Part shown: one piece after another, positions 47,904-61,989 of the stretch | How positions within the stretch are numbered: the stretch's first letter is position 1 | How the letters are laid out: each line of letters opens with the position of its first letter | Source: Actinernus sp. WN-2022 | Lineage: Eukaryota; Cnidaria; Anthozoa; Actiniaria; Actinernidae | Assembly (NCBI GenBank): GCA_030867875.1 | Contig: JAOWCC010000444.1 | Span: 124,001 to 188,000, forward strand | DNA: 64,000 nt | Direction: 5' to 3' | Position numbers and translations under genes: made by a program | Notes under the pieces: model-generated | What the model was told of the DNA's origin: nothing | Databases searched by the model: none | Seen by the model: the letters and a program-made list of their open reading frames with translations, nothing else

Positions 47904-48628
47904 GTAAGATATTGTATGATAACGCTGCTGATCATGATACGGTAAAATTAGGACTTACAACGTTTTGGTTCACAACATACACGAAAGTAATATGATTAAT
48001 TATACTTGTCGTTTTCGATCGAGTGCAGATACGAGCCAAAACAGTGCAAATATGAGTTCGTATTACACGGGACGTAAACCGGCCTTCTCTGGTTTATTGT
48101 AAAATCACTTGAACGGTTTCGTAAACCAATTAAAATGTGGCTATGTTGCAGTAGTATAATAGCCAATCAGGTGTTAGCGTGTTTCAGCGCATGCTCTCTC
48201 GAAGGTTTCTTTTACTGGAAATTCGAAAGTACGTTCATGCAATCTTTGATCGGAGATGTCAAACGTCGTTTAATGATCAATATATCATACACAAAGTTTG
48301 TGTAATATGGCTGCGAATATGCACTCGTAAGTTTTTAATTAGTTTCCCTCGGCTATCAGGCTCGAGAAAATATAACTGACTCAATCGTTAAAAATATAAT
48401 ACCCAGCCATATAACACAATCCCAAACCTGTAATTCCCAAACCAATTTTTAACCGAAATGTGTTAGTCAACTCACTCTATGGCTTTGTAGATAATAAAGC
48501 AATAAGTCCACTCATTCTCGTTGAACATGGACAATACTAGTCTGCTTAGCGGTACGCGCATCGTACAGTTGGCAATCAAGGATTATCAATTGCACGTGGT
48601 AACTTTGTGTGTATTTGTAATGTTACAG

Positions 48629-49577
48629 TACCTGATGGTGTTCCAACCATTGTGAGAATTACTTCCCCATCTTCAACAAGCATCCGTGTCACCTGGACGG
48701 TAAATATAACTTAATTATTAATAATAAGCAATGAATACAATCACACTTGATGCATTCTCTCAACATATTTTTCCTTATTGATTTTGATAACCCATCAGCG
48801 GTTGTTCCCCTCTGAATGCAATCATCTTTTGACATTAGTAATTAAATGTATAGACCTATTTCAAAACAAGATGGCAGGTAGAGCCAACATTGGACGTAGG
48901 CAATAGAACAAAATGGATTGTGGGTAGGACAGTGCATGCAAGTATTCGGAACGGGGAAACTAAGGTAAAAACTAGAAAAAAGACTCGACTATTGGTCAAA
49001 CAATTTGTAGATCCCAACATAAAGGAATTCGAAATACTTTTAGCTCAATCACAATCTACTTCAGTTATTTGAATTGCCCTTGTCTTAGTGCCTTAGTCCT
49101 ATGTTCCGTGGCCATGAAAGGTATATTTTTTTGACATCATGTAGTTTTGTTTTACTAGTTGACCACCATGCCATGATAAACTTTTGATTAAGAGTACAAA
49201 ATGAGGACTGTCGGTGCAAGGCCAACACAAATGAAATGTAACGAATATTCGAATCACACACAGAGAAAAATATTTTAAAATTGATGTGCTCTCTTGTTTC
49301 ATGTCATATGAGAAACAAAGATTATGTTACTTGATTCATTTTAGCCTCCGTCAAATGCCTCGGTGAATGGACGTTTAGTTGGATACCAGATTCACGGGAT
49401 ATAAGCAGCAGTTGGGAGTGTCATCAAATACGGATTATGTGAACACAGCTACATCGATATCGTATTTGTTGAAGAATCTAAAGAAGTATGCATCATACAA
49501 TATAACGGTAGCTGTACGTAACAGCAACTTTACCGGTTCTCCAAGTACTGCAAAGAGCATTACAACACAGCAAGATG
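48629..49577 (+). pseudogene. FN3 domain E8, frameshifted (exons 48629..48699 and 49345..49577)
   Basis: Copy of D8 with the same 4-nt CACG insertion (about 49393-49396) and premature TAA at 49402-49404. The shared lesion shows that the damage came before the array duplication. Confidence 0.88.
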
Positions 49578-50302
49578 GTAAGATATTGTATGATAACGCT
49601 GCTGATCATGATACGGTAAAATTAGGACTTACAACGTTTTGGTTCACAACATACACGAAAGTAATATGATTAATTATACTTGTCGTTTTCGATCGAGTGC
49701 AGATACGAGCCAAAACAGTGCAAATATGAGTTCGTATTACACAGGACGCAAACCGGCCTTCTCCGGTTTATTGTAAAATCACTTGAACGGTTTCGTAAAC
49801 CAATTAAAATGTGGCTATGTTGCAGTAGTATAATAGCCAATCAGGTGTTAGCGTGTTTCAGCGCATGCGCTCTCGAAGGTTTCTTTTACTGGAAATTCGA
49901 AAGTACGTTCATGCAATCTTTGATCGGAGATGTCAAACGTCGTTTAATGATCAATATATCACACACAAAGTTTGTGTAATATGGCTGCGAATATACACTC
50001 GTAAGTTTTTAATTAGTTTCCCTCGGCTATCAGGCTCGAGAAAATATAACTGACTCAATCGTTAAAAATATAATACCCAGCCATATAACACAATCCCCAA
50101 CCTGTAATTCCCAAACCAATTTTTAACCGAAATGTGTTAGTCAACTCACTCTATGGCTTTGTAGATAATAAAGCAATAAGTCCACTCATTCTCGTTGAAC
50201 ATGGACAATACTAGTGTACTTAGCGGTACGCGCATCGTACAGTTGGCAAACAAGGATTATCAATTGCACGTGGGAACTTTGTGTGTATTTGTAATGTTAC
50301 AG

Positions 50303-51246
50303 TACCTGATGGTGTTCCAACCATTGTGAGAATTACTTCCCCATCTTCAACAAGCATCCGTGTCACCTGGACGGTAAATATATCTTAATTATTAATAATA
50401 AGCAACGAATACAATTACACTTGATGCATTCTCTCGACATATTTTTCCTTATTGACTTTGATAACCCATCAGCGGCTGTTCCCGTCTGAATGCAATCATA
50501 TTTTGACATTAGTAATTAAATGTATAGACCTATTTCAAAACAAGATGGCAGGTAGAGCCAACATTGGACGTAGGCAATAGAACAAAATGGATTGTGGGTA
50601 GGACAGTGCATGCAAGTATTCGGAACGGAGAAACTAAGGTAAAAACTAGAAAAAAGACTCGACTATTGGTCAAACAATTTGTAGATCCCAAAATAAAGGA
50701 ATTCGAAATACTTTTAGCTCAATCACAATCTACTTCAGTTATTTGAATTGCCCTTGTCTTAGATCCTTAGTCCTATGTTCCGTGGCCATGAAAGGTATAT
50801 TTTCTTTGACATCATGTAGTTTTGTTTTACTAGTTGGCCACCATGCCATGATAAACTTTTGATTAAGTACAAAATGAGGACTGTCGGTGCAAGGCCAACA
50901 CAAATGAAATGTAACGAATATTCGAATCACACACAGAGAAAAATATTTTAAAATTGATGTGCTCTCTTGTTTCATGTCATATGAGAAACAAAGATTATGT
51001 TACTTGATTCATTTTAGCCTCCGTCAAATGCCTCGGTGAATGGACGTTTAGTTGGATACCAGATTGGATATAAGCAGCAGTTGGGAGTGTCATCAAATAC
51101 GGATTATGTGAACACAGCTACATCGATATCGTATTTGTTGAAGAATCTAAAGAAGTATGCATCATAAAATATAACGGTAGCTGTACGTAACAGAAACTTT
51201 ACCGGTTCTCCAAGTACTGCAAAGAGCATTACAACACAGCAAGATG
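50303..51246 (+). pseudogene. FN3 domain E9 with in-frame stop (exons 50303..50373 and 51018..51246)
   Basis: Copy of D9: Tyr74 codon is TAA at 51165-51167, and Ser83 is Arg. Splice sites intact. Confidence 0.88.
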
Positions 51247-51971
51247 GTAAGATATTGTATGATAACGCTGCTGATCATGATACGGTAAAATTAGGACTTA
51301 CAACGTTTTGGTTCACAACATACACGAAAGTAATATGATTAATTATACTTGTCGTTTTCGATCGAGTGCAGATACGAGCCAAAACAGTGCAAATATGAGT
51401 TCGTATTACACAGGACGCAAACCGGCCTTCTCCGGTTTATTGTAAAATCACTTGAACGGTTTCGTAAACCAATTAAAATGTGGCTATGTTGCAGTAGTAT
51501 AATAGCCAATCAGGTGTTATCGTGTTTCAGCGCATGCGCTCTCGAAGGTTTCTTTTACTGGAAATTCGAAAGTACGTTCATGCAATCTTTGATCGGAGAT
51601 GTCAAACGTCGTTTAATGATCAATATATCACACACAAAGTTTGTGTAATATGGCTGCGAATATACACTCGTAAGTTTTTAATTAGTTTCCCTCGGCTATC
51701 AGGCTCGAGAAAATATAACTGACTCAATCGTTAAAAATATAATACCCAGCCATATAACACAATCCCCAACCTGTAATTCCCAAACCAATTTTTAACCGAA
51801 ATGTGTTAGTCAACTCACTCTATGGCTTTGTAGATAATAAAGCAATAAGTCCACTCATTCTCGTTGAACATGGACAATACTAGTGTACTTAGCGGTACGC
51901 GCATCGTACAGTTGGCAAACAAGGATTATCAATTGCACGTGGGAACTTTGTGTGTATTTGTAATGTTACAG

Positions 51972-52915
51972 TACCTGATGGTGTTCCAACCATTGTGAGA
52001 ATTACTTCCCCATCTTCAACAAGCATCCGTGTCACCTGGACGGTAAATATATCTTAATTATTAATAATAAGCAACGAATACAATTACACTTGATGCATTC
52101 TCTCGACATATTTTTCCTTATTGACTTTGATAACCCATCAGCGGCTGTTCCCGTCTGAATGCAATCATATTTTGACATTAGTAATTAAATGTATAGACCT
52201 ATTTCAAAACAAGATGGCAGGTAGAGCCAACATTGGACGTAGGCAATAGAACAAAATGGATTGTGGGTAGGACAGTGCATGCAAGTATTCGGAACGGAGA
52301 AACTAAGGTAAAAACTAGAAAAAAGACTCGACTATTGGTCAAACAATTTGTAGATCCCAAAATAAAGGAATTCGAAATACTTTTAGCTCAATCACAATCT
52401 ACTTCAGTTATTTGAATTGCCCTTGTCTTAGATCCTTAGTCCTATGTTCCGTGGCCATGAAAGGTATATTTTCTTTGACATCATGTAGTTTTGTTTTACT
52501 AGTTGGCCACCATGCCATGATAAACTTTTGATTAAGTACAAAATGAGGACTGTCGGTGCAAGGCCAACACAAATGAAATGTAACGAATATTCGAATCACA
52601 CACAGAGAAAAATATTTTAAAATTGATGTGCTCTCTTGTTTCATGTCATATGAGAAACAAAGATTATGTTACTTGATTCATTTTAGCCTCCGTCAAATGC
52701 CTCGGTGAATGGACGTTTAGTTGGATACCAGATTGGATATAAGCAGCAGTTGGGAGTGTCATCAAATACGGATTATGTGAACACAGCTACATGGACATCG
52801 TATTTGTTGAAGAATCTAAAGAAGTATGCATCATACAATATAACGGTAGCTGTACGTAACAGCAACTTTACAGGTTCTCCAAGTACTGCAAAGAGCATTA
52901 CAACACAGCAAGATG
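51972..52915 (+). CDS. FN3 domain E10 (exons 51972..52042 and 52687..52915)
   Basis: Copy of D10, with the same 4-bp intron insertion downstream (near 53395). Intact, Ser18, ATWTS. Confidence 0.9.
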
Positions 52916-53644
52916 GTAAGATATTGTATGATAACGCTGCTGATCATGATACGGTAAAATTAGGACTTACAACGTTTTGGTTCACAACATACACGAAAGT
53001 AATATGATTAATTATACTTGTCGTTTTCGATCGAGTGCAGATACGAGCCAAAACAGTGCAAATATGAGTTCGTATTACACGGGACGCAAACCGGCCTTCT
53101 CTGGTTTATTGTAAAATCACTTGAACGGTTTCGTAAACCAATTAAAATGTGGCTATGTTGCAGTAGTATAATAGCCAATCAGGTGTTAGCGTGTTTCAGC
53201 GCATGCGCTCTCGAAGGTTTCTTTTACTGGAAATTCGAAAGTACGTTCATGCAATCTTTGATCGGAGATGTCAAACGTCGTTTAATGATCAATATATCAT
53301 ACACAAAGTTTGTGTAATATGGCTGCGAATATGCACTCGTAAGTTTTTAATTAGTTTCCCTCGGCTATCAGGCTCGAGAAAATATAACTGACTCGATCAA
53401 TCGTTAAAAATATAATACCCAGCCATATAACACAATCCCCAACCTGTAATTCCCAAACCAATTTTTAACCGAAATGTGTTAGTCAACTCACTCTATGGCT
53501 TTGTAGATAATAAAGCAATAAGTCCACTCATTCTCGTTGAACATGGACAATACTAGTGTACTTAGCGGTACGCGCATCGTACAGTTGGCAAACAAGGATT
53601 ATCAATTGCACGTGGGAACTTTGTGTGTATTTGTAATGTTACAG

Positions 53645-54588
53645 TACCTGATGGTGTTCCAACCATTGTGAGAATTACTTCCCCATCTTCAACAAGCATC
53701 CGTGTCACCTGGACGGTAAATATAACTTAATTATTAATAATAAGCAATGAATACAATCACATTTGATGCATTCTCTCGACATATTTTTCCTTATTCATTT
53801 TGATAACCCATCAGCGGCTGTTCCCGTCTGAATGCAATCATATTTTGACATTAGTAATTAAATGTATAGACCTATTTCAAAACAAGATGGCAGGTAGAGC
53901 CAACATTGGACGTAGGCAATAGAACAAAATGGATTGTGGGTAGGACAGTGCATGCAAGTATTCGGAACGGAGAAACTAAGGTAAAAACTAGAAAAAAGAC
54001 TCGACTATTGGTCAAACAATTTGTAGATCCCAACATAAAGGAATTCGAAATACTTTTAGCTCAATCACAATCTACTTCAGTTATTTGAATTGCCCTTGTC
54101 TTAGATCCTTAGTCCTATGTTCCGTGGCCATGAAAGGTATATTTTCTTTGACATCATGTAGTTTTGTTTTACTAGTTGGCCACCATGCCATGATAAACTT
54201 TTGATTAAGTACAAAATGAGGACTGTCGGTGCAAGGCCAACACAAATGAAATGTAACGAATATTCGAATCACACACAGAGAAAAAGATTTTAAAATTGAT
54301 GTGCTCTCTTGTTTCATGTCATATGGGAAACAAAGATTATGTTACTTGATTCATTTTAGCCTCCGTCAAATGCCTCGGTGAATGGACGTTTAGTTGGATA
54401 CCAGATTGGATATAAGCAGCAGTTGGGAGTGTCATCAAATACGGATTATGTGAACACAGCTACATGGACATCGTGTTTGTTGAAGAATCTAAAGAAGTAT
54501 GCATCATACAATATAACGGTAGCTGTACGTAACAGCAACTTTACCGGTTCTCCAAGTACTGCAAAGAGCATTACAACACAGCAAGATG
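53645..54588 (+). CDS. FN3 domain E11 (exons 53645..53715 and 54360..54588)
   Basis: Copy of D11 with the lone Cys63. Intact, Ser18. Confidence 0.9.
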
Positions 54589-55313
54589 GTAAGATGTTGT
54601 ATGATAACGCTGCTGATCATGATACGGTAAAATTAGGACTTACAACGTTTTGGTTCACAACATACACGAAAGTAATATGATTAATTATACTTGTCGTTTT
54701 CGATCGAGTGCAGATACGAGCCAAAACAGTGCAAATATGAGTTCGTATTACACGGGACGCAAACCGGCCTTCTCTGGTTTATTGTAAAATCACTTGAACG
54801 GTTTCGTAAACCAATTAAAATGTGGCTATGTTGCAGTAGTATAATAGCCAATCAGGTGTTAGCGTGTTTCAGCGCATGCGCTCTCGAAGGTTTCTTTTAC
54901 TGGAAATTCGAAAGTACGTTCATGCAATCTTTGATCGGAGATGTCAAACGTCGTTTAATGATCAATATATCATACACAAAGTTTGTGTAATATGGCTGCG
55001 AATATGCACTCGTAAGTTTTTAATTAGTTTTCCTCGGCTATCAGGCTCGAGAAAATATAACTGACTCAATCGTTAAAAATATAATACCCAGCCATATAAC
55101 ACAATCCCCAACCTGTAATTCCCAAACCAATTTTTAACCGAAATGTGTTAGTCAACTCACTCTATGGCTTTGTAGATAATAAAGCAATAAGTCCACTCAT
55201 TCTCGTTGAACATGGACAACACTAGTGTACTTAGCGGTACGCGCATCGTACAGTTGGCAATCAAGGATTATCAATTGCACGTGGGAACTTTGTGTGTATT
55301 TGTAATGTTACAG

Positions 55314-56257
55314 TACCTGATGGTGTTCCAACCATTGTGAGAATTACTTCCCCATCTTCAACAAGCATCCGTGTCACCTGGACGGTAAATATAACTTAAT
55401 TATTAATAATAAGCAATGAATACAATCACACTTGATGCATTCTCTCGACATATTTTTCCTTATTGATTTTGATAACCCATCAGCGGCTGTTCCCGTCTGA
55501 ATGCAATCATATTTTGACATTAGTAATTAAATGTATAGACCTATTTCAAAACAATATGGCAGGTAGAGCCAACATTGGACGTAGGCAATAGAACAAAATG
55601 GATTGTGGGTAGGACAGTGCATGCAAGTATTCGGAACGGAGAAACTAAGGTAAAAACTAGAAAAAAGACTCGACTATTGGTCAAACAATTTGTAGATCCC
55701 AAAATAAAGGAATTCGAAATACTTTTAGCTCAATCACAATCTACTTCAGTTATTTGAATTGCCCTTGTCTTAGATCCTTAGTCCTATGTTCCGTGGCCAT
55801 GAAAGGTATATTTTCTTTGACATCATGTAGTTTTGTTTTACTAGTTGGCCACCATGCCATGATAAACTTTTGATTAAGTACAAAATGAGGACTGTCGGTG
55901 CAAGGCCAACACAAATGAAATGTAACGAATATTCGAATCACACACAGAGAAAAAGATTTTAAAATTGATGTGCTCTCTTGTTTCATGTCATATGAGAAAC
56001 AAAGATTATGTTACTTGATTCATTTTAGCCTCCGTCAAATGCCTCGGTGAATGGACGTTTAGTTGGATACCAGATTGGATATAAGCAGCAGTTGGGAGTG
56101 TCATCAAATACGGATTATGTGAACACAGCTACATGGACATCGTATTTGTTGAAGAATCTAAAGAAGTATGCATCATACAATATAACGGTAGCTGTACGTA
56201 ACAGCAACTTTACAGGTTCTCCAAGTACTGCAAAGAGCATTACAACACAGCAAGATG
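55314..56257 (+). CDS. FN3 domain E12 (exons 55314..55384 and 56029..56257)
   Basis: Copy of D12, with the ACAACACTAG marker upstream. Intact, Ser18, ATWTS. Confidence 0.9.
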
Positions 56258-56982
56258 GTAAGATATTGTATGATAACGCTGCTGATCATGATACGGTAAA
56301 ATTAGGACTTACAACGTTTTGGTTCACAACATACACGAAAGTAATATGATTAATTATACTTGTCGTTTTCGATCGAGTGCAGATACGAGCCAAAACAGTG
56401 CAAATATGAGTTCGTATTACACGGGACGCAAACCGGCCTTCTCTGGTTTATTGTAAAATCACTTGAACGGTTTCGTAAACCAATTAAAATGTGGCTATGT
56501 TGCAGTAGTATAATAGCCAATCAGGTGTTAGCGTGTTTCAGCGCATGCGCTCTCGAAGGTTTCTTTTACTGGAAATTCGAAAGTACGTTCATGCAATCTT
56601 TGATCGGAGATGTCAAACGTCGTTTAATGATCAATATATCATACACAAAGTTTGTGTAATATGGCTGCGAATATGCACTCGTAAGTTTTTAATTAGTTTT
56701 CCTCGGCTATCAGGCTCGAGAAAATATAACTGACTCAATCGTTAAAAATATAATACCCAGCCATATAACACAATCCCCAACCTGTAATTTCCAAACCAAT
56801 TTTTAACCGAAATGTGTTAGTCAACTCACTCTATGGCTTTGTAGATAATAAAGCAATAAGTCCACTCATTCTCGTTGAACATGGACAATACTAGTGTACT
56901 TAGCGGTACGCGCATCGTACAGTTGGCAATCAAGGATTATCAATTGCACGTGGGAACTTTGTGTGTATTTGTAATGTTACAG

Positions 56983-57927
56983 TACCTGATGGTGTTCCAA
57001 CCATTGTGAGAATTACTTCCCCATCTTCAACAAGCATCCGTGTCACCTGGACGGTAAATATAACTTAATTATTAATAATAAGCAATGAATACAATCACAC
57101 TTGATGCATTCTCTCGACATATTTTTCCTTATTGATTTTGATAACCCATCAGCGGCTGTTCCCGTCTGAATGCAATCATATTTTGACATTAGTAATTAAA
57201 TGTATAGACCTATTTCAAAACAATATGGCAGGTAGAGCCAACATTGGACGTAGGCAATAGAACAAAATGGATTGTGGGTAGGACAGTGCATGCAAGTATT
57301 CGGAACGGAGAAACTAAGGTAAAAACTAGAAAAAAGACTCGACTATTGGTCAAACAATTTGTAGATCCCAAAATAAAGGAATTCGAAATACTTTTAGCTC
57401 AATCACAATCTACTTCAGTTATTTGAATTGCCCTTGTCTTAGTGCCTTAGTCCTATGTTCCGTGGCCATGAAAGGTATATTTTTTTGACATCATGTAGTT
57501 TTGTTTTACTAGTTGACCACCATGCCATGATAAACTTTTGATTAAGAGTACAAAATGAGGACTGTCGGTGCAAGGCCAACACAAATGAAATGTAACGAAT
57601 ATTCGAATCACACACAGAGAAAAAGATTTTAAAATTGATGTGCTCTCTTGTTTCATGTCATATGAGAAACAAAGATTATGTTACTTGATTCATTTTAGCC
57701 TCCGTCAAATGCCTCGGTGAATGGACGTTTAGTTGGATACCAGATTGGATATAAGCAGCAGTTGGGAGTGTCATCAAATACGGATTATGTGAACACAGCT
57801 ACATCGATATCGTATTTGTTGAAGAATCTAAAGAAGTATACATCATACAATATAACGGTAGCTGTACGTAACAGCAACTTTACCGGTTCTCCAAGTACTG
57901 CAAAGAGCATTACAACACAGCAAGATG
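56983..57927 (+). CDS. FN3 domain E13 (exons 56983..57053 and 57699..57927)
   Basis: Copy of D13 with ATSIS and Thr72. Intact, Ser18. Array 1 has only one further exon 1 beyond this point, whereas array 2 continues. Confidence 0.9.
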
Positions 57928-58651
57928 GTAAGATATTGTATGATAACGCTGCTGATCATGATACGGTAAAATTAGGACTTACAACGTTTTGGTTCACAAC
58001 ATACACGAAAGTAATATGATTAATTATACTTGTCGTTTTCGATCGAGTGCAGATACGAGCCAAAACAGTGCAAATATGAGTTCGTATTACACAGGACGCA
58101 AACCGGCCTTCTCCGGTTTATTGTAAAATCATTGAACGGTTTCGTAAACCAATTAAAATGTGGCTATGTTGCAGTAGTATAATAGCCAATCAGGTGTTAG
58201 CGTGTTTCAGCGCATGCGCTCTCGAAGGTTTCTTTTACTGGAAATTCTAAAGTACGTTCATGCAATCTTTGATCGGAGATGTCAAACGTCGTTTAATGAT
58301 CAATATATCACACACAAAGTTTGTGTAATATGGCTGCGAATATACACTCGTAAGTTTTTAATTAGTTTACCTCGGCTATCAGGCTCGAGAAAATATAACT
58401 GACTCAATCGTTAAAAATATAATACCCAGCCATATAACACAATCCCCAACCTGTAATTCCCAAACCAATTTTTAACCGAAATGTGTTAGTCAACTCACTC
58501 TATGGCTTTGTAGATAATAAAGCAATAAGTCCACTCATTCTCGTTGAACATGGACAATACTAGTGTACTTAGCGGTACGCGCATCGTACAGTTGGCAATC
58601 AAGGATTATCAATTGCACGTGGGAACTTTGTGTGTATTTGTAATGTTACAG

Positions 58652-59595
58652 TACCTGATGGTGTTCCAACCATTGTGAGAATTACTTCCCCATCTTCAAC
58701 AAGCATCCGTGTCACCTGGACGGTAAATATATCTTAATTATTAATAATAAGCAACGAATACAATTACACTTGATGCATTCTCTCGACATATTTTTCCTTA
58801 TTGACTTTGATAACCCATCAGCGGCTGTTCCCGTCTGAATGCAATCATATTTTGACATTAGTAATTAAATGTATAGACCTATTTCAAAACAAGATGGCAG
58901 GTAGAGCCAACATTGGACGTAGGCAATAGAACAAAATGGATTGTGGGTAGGACAGTGCATGCAAGTATTCGGAACGGAGAAACTAAGGTAAAAACTAGAA
59001 AAAAGACTCGACTATTGGTCAAACAATTTGTAGATCCCAAAATAAAGGAATTCGAAATACTTTTAGCTCAATCACAATCTACTTCAGTTATTTGAATTGC
59101 CCTTGTCTTAGATCCTTAGTCCTATGTTCCGTGGCCATGAAAGGTATATTTTCTTTGACATCATGTAGTTTTGTTTTACTAGTTGGCCACCATGCCATGA
59201 TAAACTTTTGATTAAGTACAAAATGAGGACTGTCGGTGCAAGGCCAACACAAATGAAATGTAACGAATATTCGAATCACACACAGAGAAAAAGATTTTAA
59301 AATTGAAGTGCTCTCTTGTTTCATGTCATATGAGAAACAAAGATTATGTTACTTGATTCATTTTAGCCTCCGTCAAATGCCTCGGTGAATGGACGTTTAG
59401 TTGGATACCAGATTGGATATAAGCAGCAGTTGGGAGTGTCATCAAATACGGATTATGTGAACACAGCTACATGGACATCGTATTTGTTGAAGAATCTAAA
59501 GAAGTATGCATCATACAATATAACGGTAGCTGTACGTAACAGCAACTTTACCGGTTCTCCAAGTACTGCAAAGAGCATTACAACACAGCAAGATG
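58652..59595 (+). CDS. FN3 domain E14, hybrid unit (exons 58652..58722 and 59367..59595)
   Basis: Intact module, Ser18, ATWTS with Thr86 codon ACC, a combination shared in array 2 only with E7 among the intact modules. Its left part matches the orphan unit after D13, while the intron after it carries E11-side markers (ACAACACTAG near 60226). It is the crossover unit of a three-unit duplication. Private changes include GAAGTG for GATGTG in the 45-bp block and CGTTCGAG near 59709. Confidence 0.9.
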
Positions 59596-60320
59596 GTAAG
59601 ATATTGTATGATAACGCTGCTGATCATGATACGGTAAAATTAGGACTTACAACGTTTTGGTTCACAACATACACGAAAGTAATATGATTAATTATACTTG
59701 TCGTTTTCGTTCGAGTGCAGATACGAGCCAAAACAGTGCAAATATGAGTTCGTATTACACGGGACGCAAACCGGCCTTCTCTGGTTTATTGTAAAATCAC
59801 TTGAACGGTTTCGTAAACCAATTAAAATGTGGCTATGTTGCAGTAGTATAATAGCCAATCAGGTGTTAGCGTGTTTCAGCGCATGCGCTCTCGAAGGTTT
59901 CTTTTACTGGAAATTCGAAAGTACGTTCATGCAATCTTTGATCGGAGATGTCAAACGTCGTTTAATGATCAATATATCATACACAAAGTTTGTGTAATAT
60001 GGCTGCGAATATGCACTCGTAAGTTTTTAATTAGTTTTCCTCGGCTATCAGGCTCGAGAAAATATAACTGACTCAATCGTTAAAAATATAATACCCAGCC
60101 ATATAACACAATCCCCAACCTGTAATTCCCAAACCAATTTTTAACCGAAATGTGTTAGTCAACTCACTCTATGGCTTTGTAGATAATAAAGCAATAAGTC
60201 CACTCATTCTCGTTGAACATGGACAACACTAGTGTACTTAGCGGTACGCGCATCGTACAGTTGGCAATCAAGGATTATCAATTGCACGTGGGAACTTTGT
60301 GTGTATTTGTAATGTTACAG

Positions 60321-61264
60321 TACCTGATGGTGTTCCAACCATTGTGAGAATTACTTCCCCATCTTCAACAAGCATCCGTGTCACCTGGACGGTAAATATA
60401 ACTTAATTATTAATAATAAGCAATGAATACAATCACACTTGATGCATTCTCTCGACATATTTTTCCTTATTGATTTTGATAACCCATCAGCGGCTGTTCC
60501 CGTCTGAATGCAATCATATTTTGACATTAGTAATTAAATGTATAGACCTATTTCAAAACAATATGGCAGGTAGAGCCAACATTGGACGTAGGCAATAGAA
60601 CAAAATGGATTGTGGGTAGGACAGTGCATGCAAGTATTCGGAACGGAGAAACTAAGGTAAAAACTAGAAAAAAGACTCGACTATTGGTCAAACAATTTGT
60701 AGATCCCAAAATAAAGGAATTCGAAATACTTTTAGCTCAATCACAATCTACTTCAGTTATTTGAATTGCCCTTGTCTTAGATCCTTAGTCCTATGTTCCG
60801 TGGCCATGAAAGGTATATTTTCTTTGACATCATGTAGTTTTGTTTTACTAGTTGGCCACCATGCCATGATAAACTTTTGATTAAGTACAAAATGAGGACT
60901 GTCGGTGCAAGGCCAACACAAATGAAATGTAACGAATATTCGAATCACACACAGAGAAAAAGATTTTAAAATTGATGTGCTCTCTTGTTTCATGTCATAT
61001 GAGAAACAAAGATTATGTTACTTGATTCATTTTAGCCTCCGTCAAATGCCTCGGTGAATGGACGTTTAGTTGGATACCAGATTGGATATAAGCAGCAGTT
61101 GGGAGTGTCATCAAATACGGATTATGTGAACACAGCTACATGGACATCGTATTTGTTGAAGAATCTAAAGAAGTATGCATCATACAATATAACGGTAGCT
61201 GTACGTAACAGCAACTTTACAGGTTCTCCAAGTACTGCAAAGAGCATTACAACACAGCAAGATG
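60321..61264 (+). CDS. FN3 domain E15 (exons 60321..60391 and 61036..61264)
   Basis: Duplicate of E12. Intact, Ser18, ATWTS. Confidence 0.9.
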
Positions 61265-61989
61265 GTAAGATATTGTATGATAACGCTGCTGATCATGATA
61301 CGGTAAAATTAGGACTTACAACGTTTTGGTTCACAACATACACGAAAGTAATATGATTAATTATACTTGTCGTTTTCGATCGAGTGCAGATACGAGCCAA
61401 AACAGTGCAAATATGAGTTCGTATTACACGGGACGCAAACCGGCCTTCTCTGGTTTATTGTAAAATCACTTGAACGGTTTCGTAAACCAATTAAAATGTG
61501 GCTATGTTGCAGTAGTATAATAGCCAATCAGGTGTTAGCGTGTTTCAGCGCATGCGCTCTCGAAGGTTTCTTTTACTGGAAATTCGAAAGTACGTTCATG
61601 CAATCTTTGATCGGAGATGTCAAACGTCGTTTAATGATCAATATATCATACACAAAGTTTGTGTAATATGGCTGCGAATATGCACTCGTAAGTTTTTAAT
61701 TAGTTTTCCTCGGCTATCAGGCTCGAGAAAATATAACTGACTCAATCGTTAAAAATATAATACCCAGCCATATAACACAATCCCCAACCTGTAATTTCCA
61801 AACCAATTTTTAACCGAAATGTGTTAGTCAACTCACTCTATGGCTTTGTAGATAATAAAGCAATAAGTCCACTCATTCTCGTTGAACATGGACAATACTA
61901 GTGTACTTAGCGGTACGCGCATCGTACAGTTGGCAATCAAGGATTATCAATTGCACGTGGGAACTTTGTGTGTATTTGTAATGTTACAG

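Noticed and set aside
910..59016. The two arrays as long terminal repeats of a giant element
   Set aside because: They contain a multi-exon FN3 gene segment with introns and a nested insertion. The spacer between them has no gag/pol-like sequence, primer-binding site or integrase. Segmental duplication or an assembly artefact fits better.
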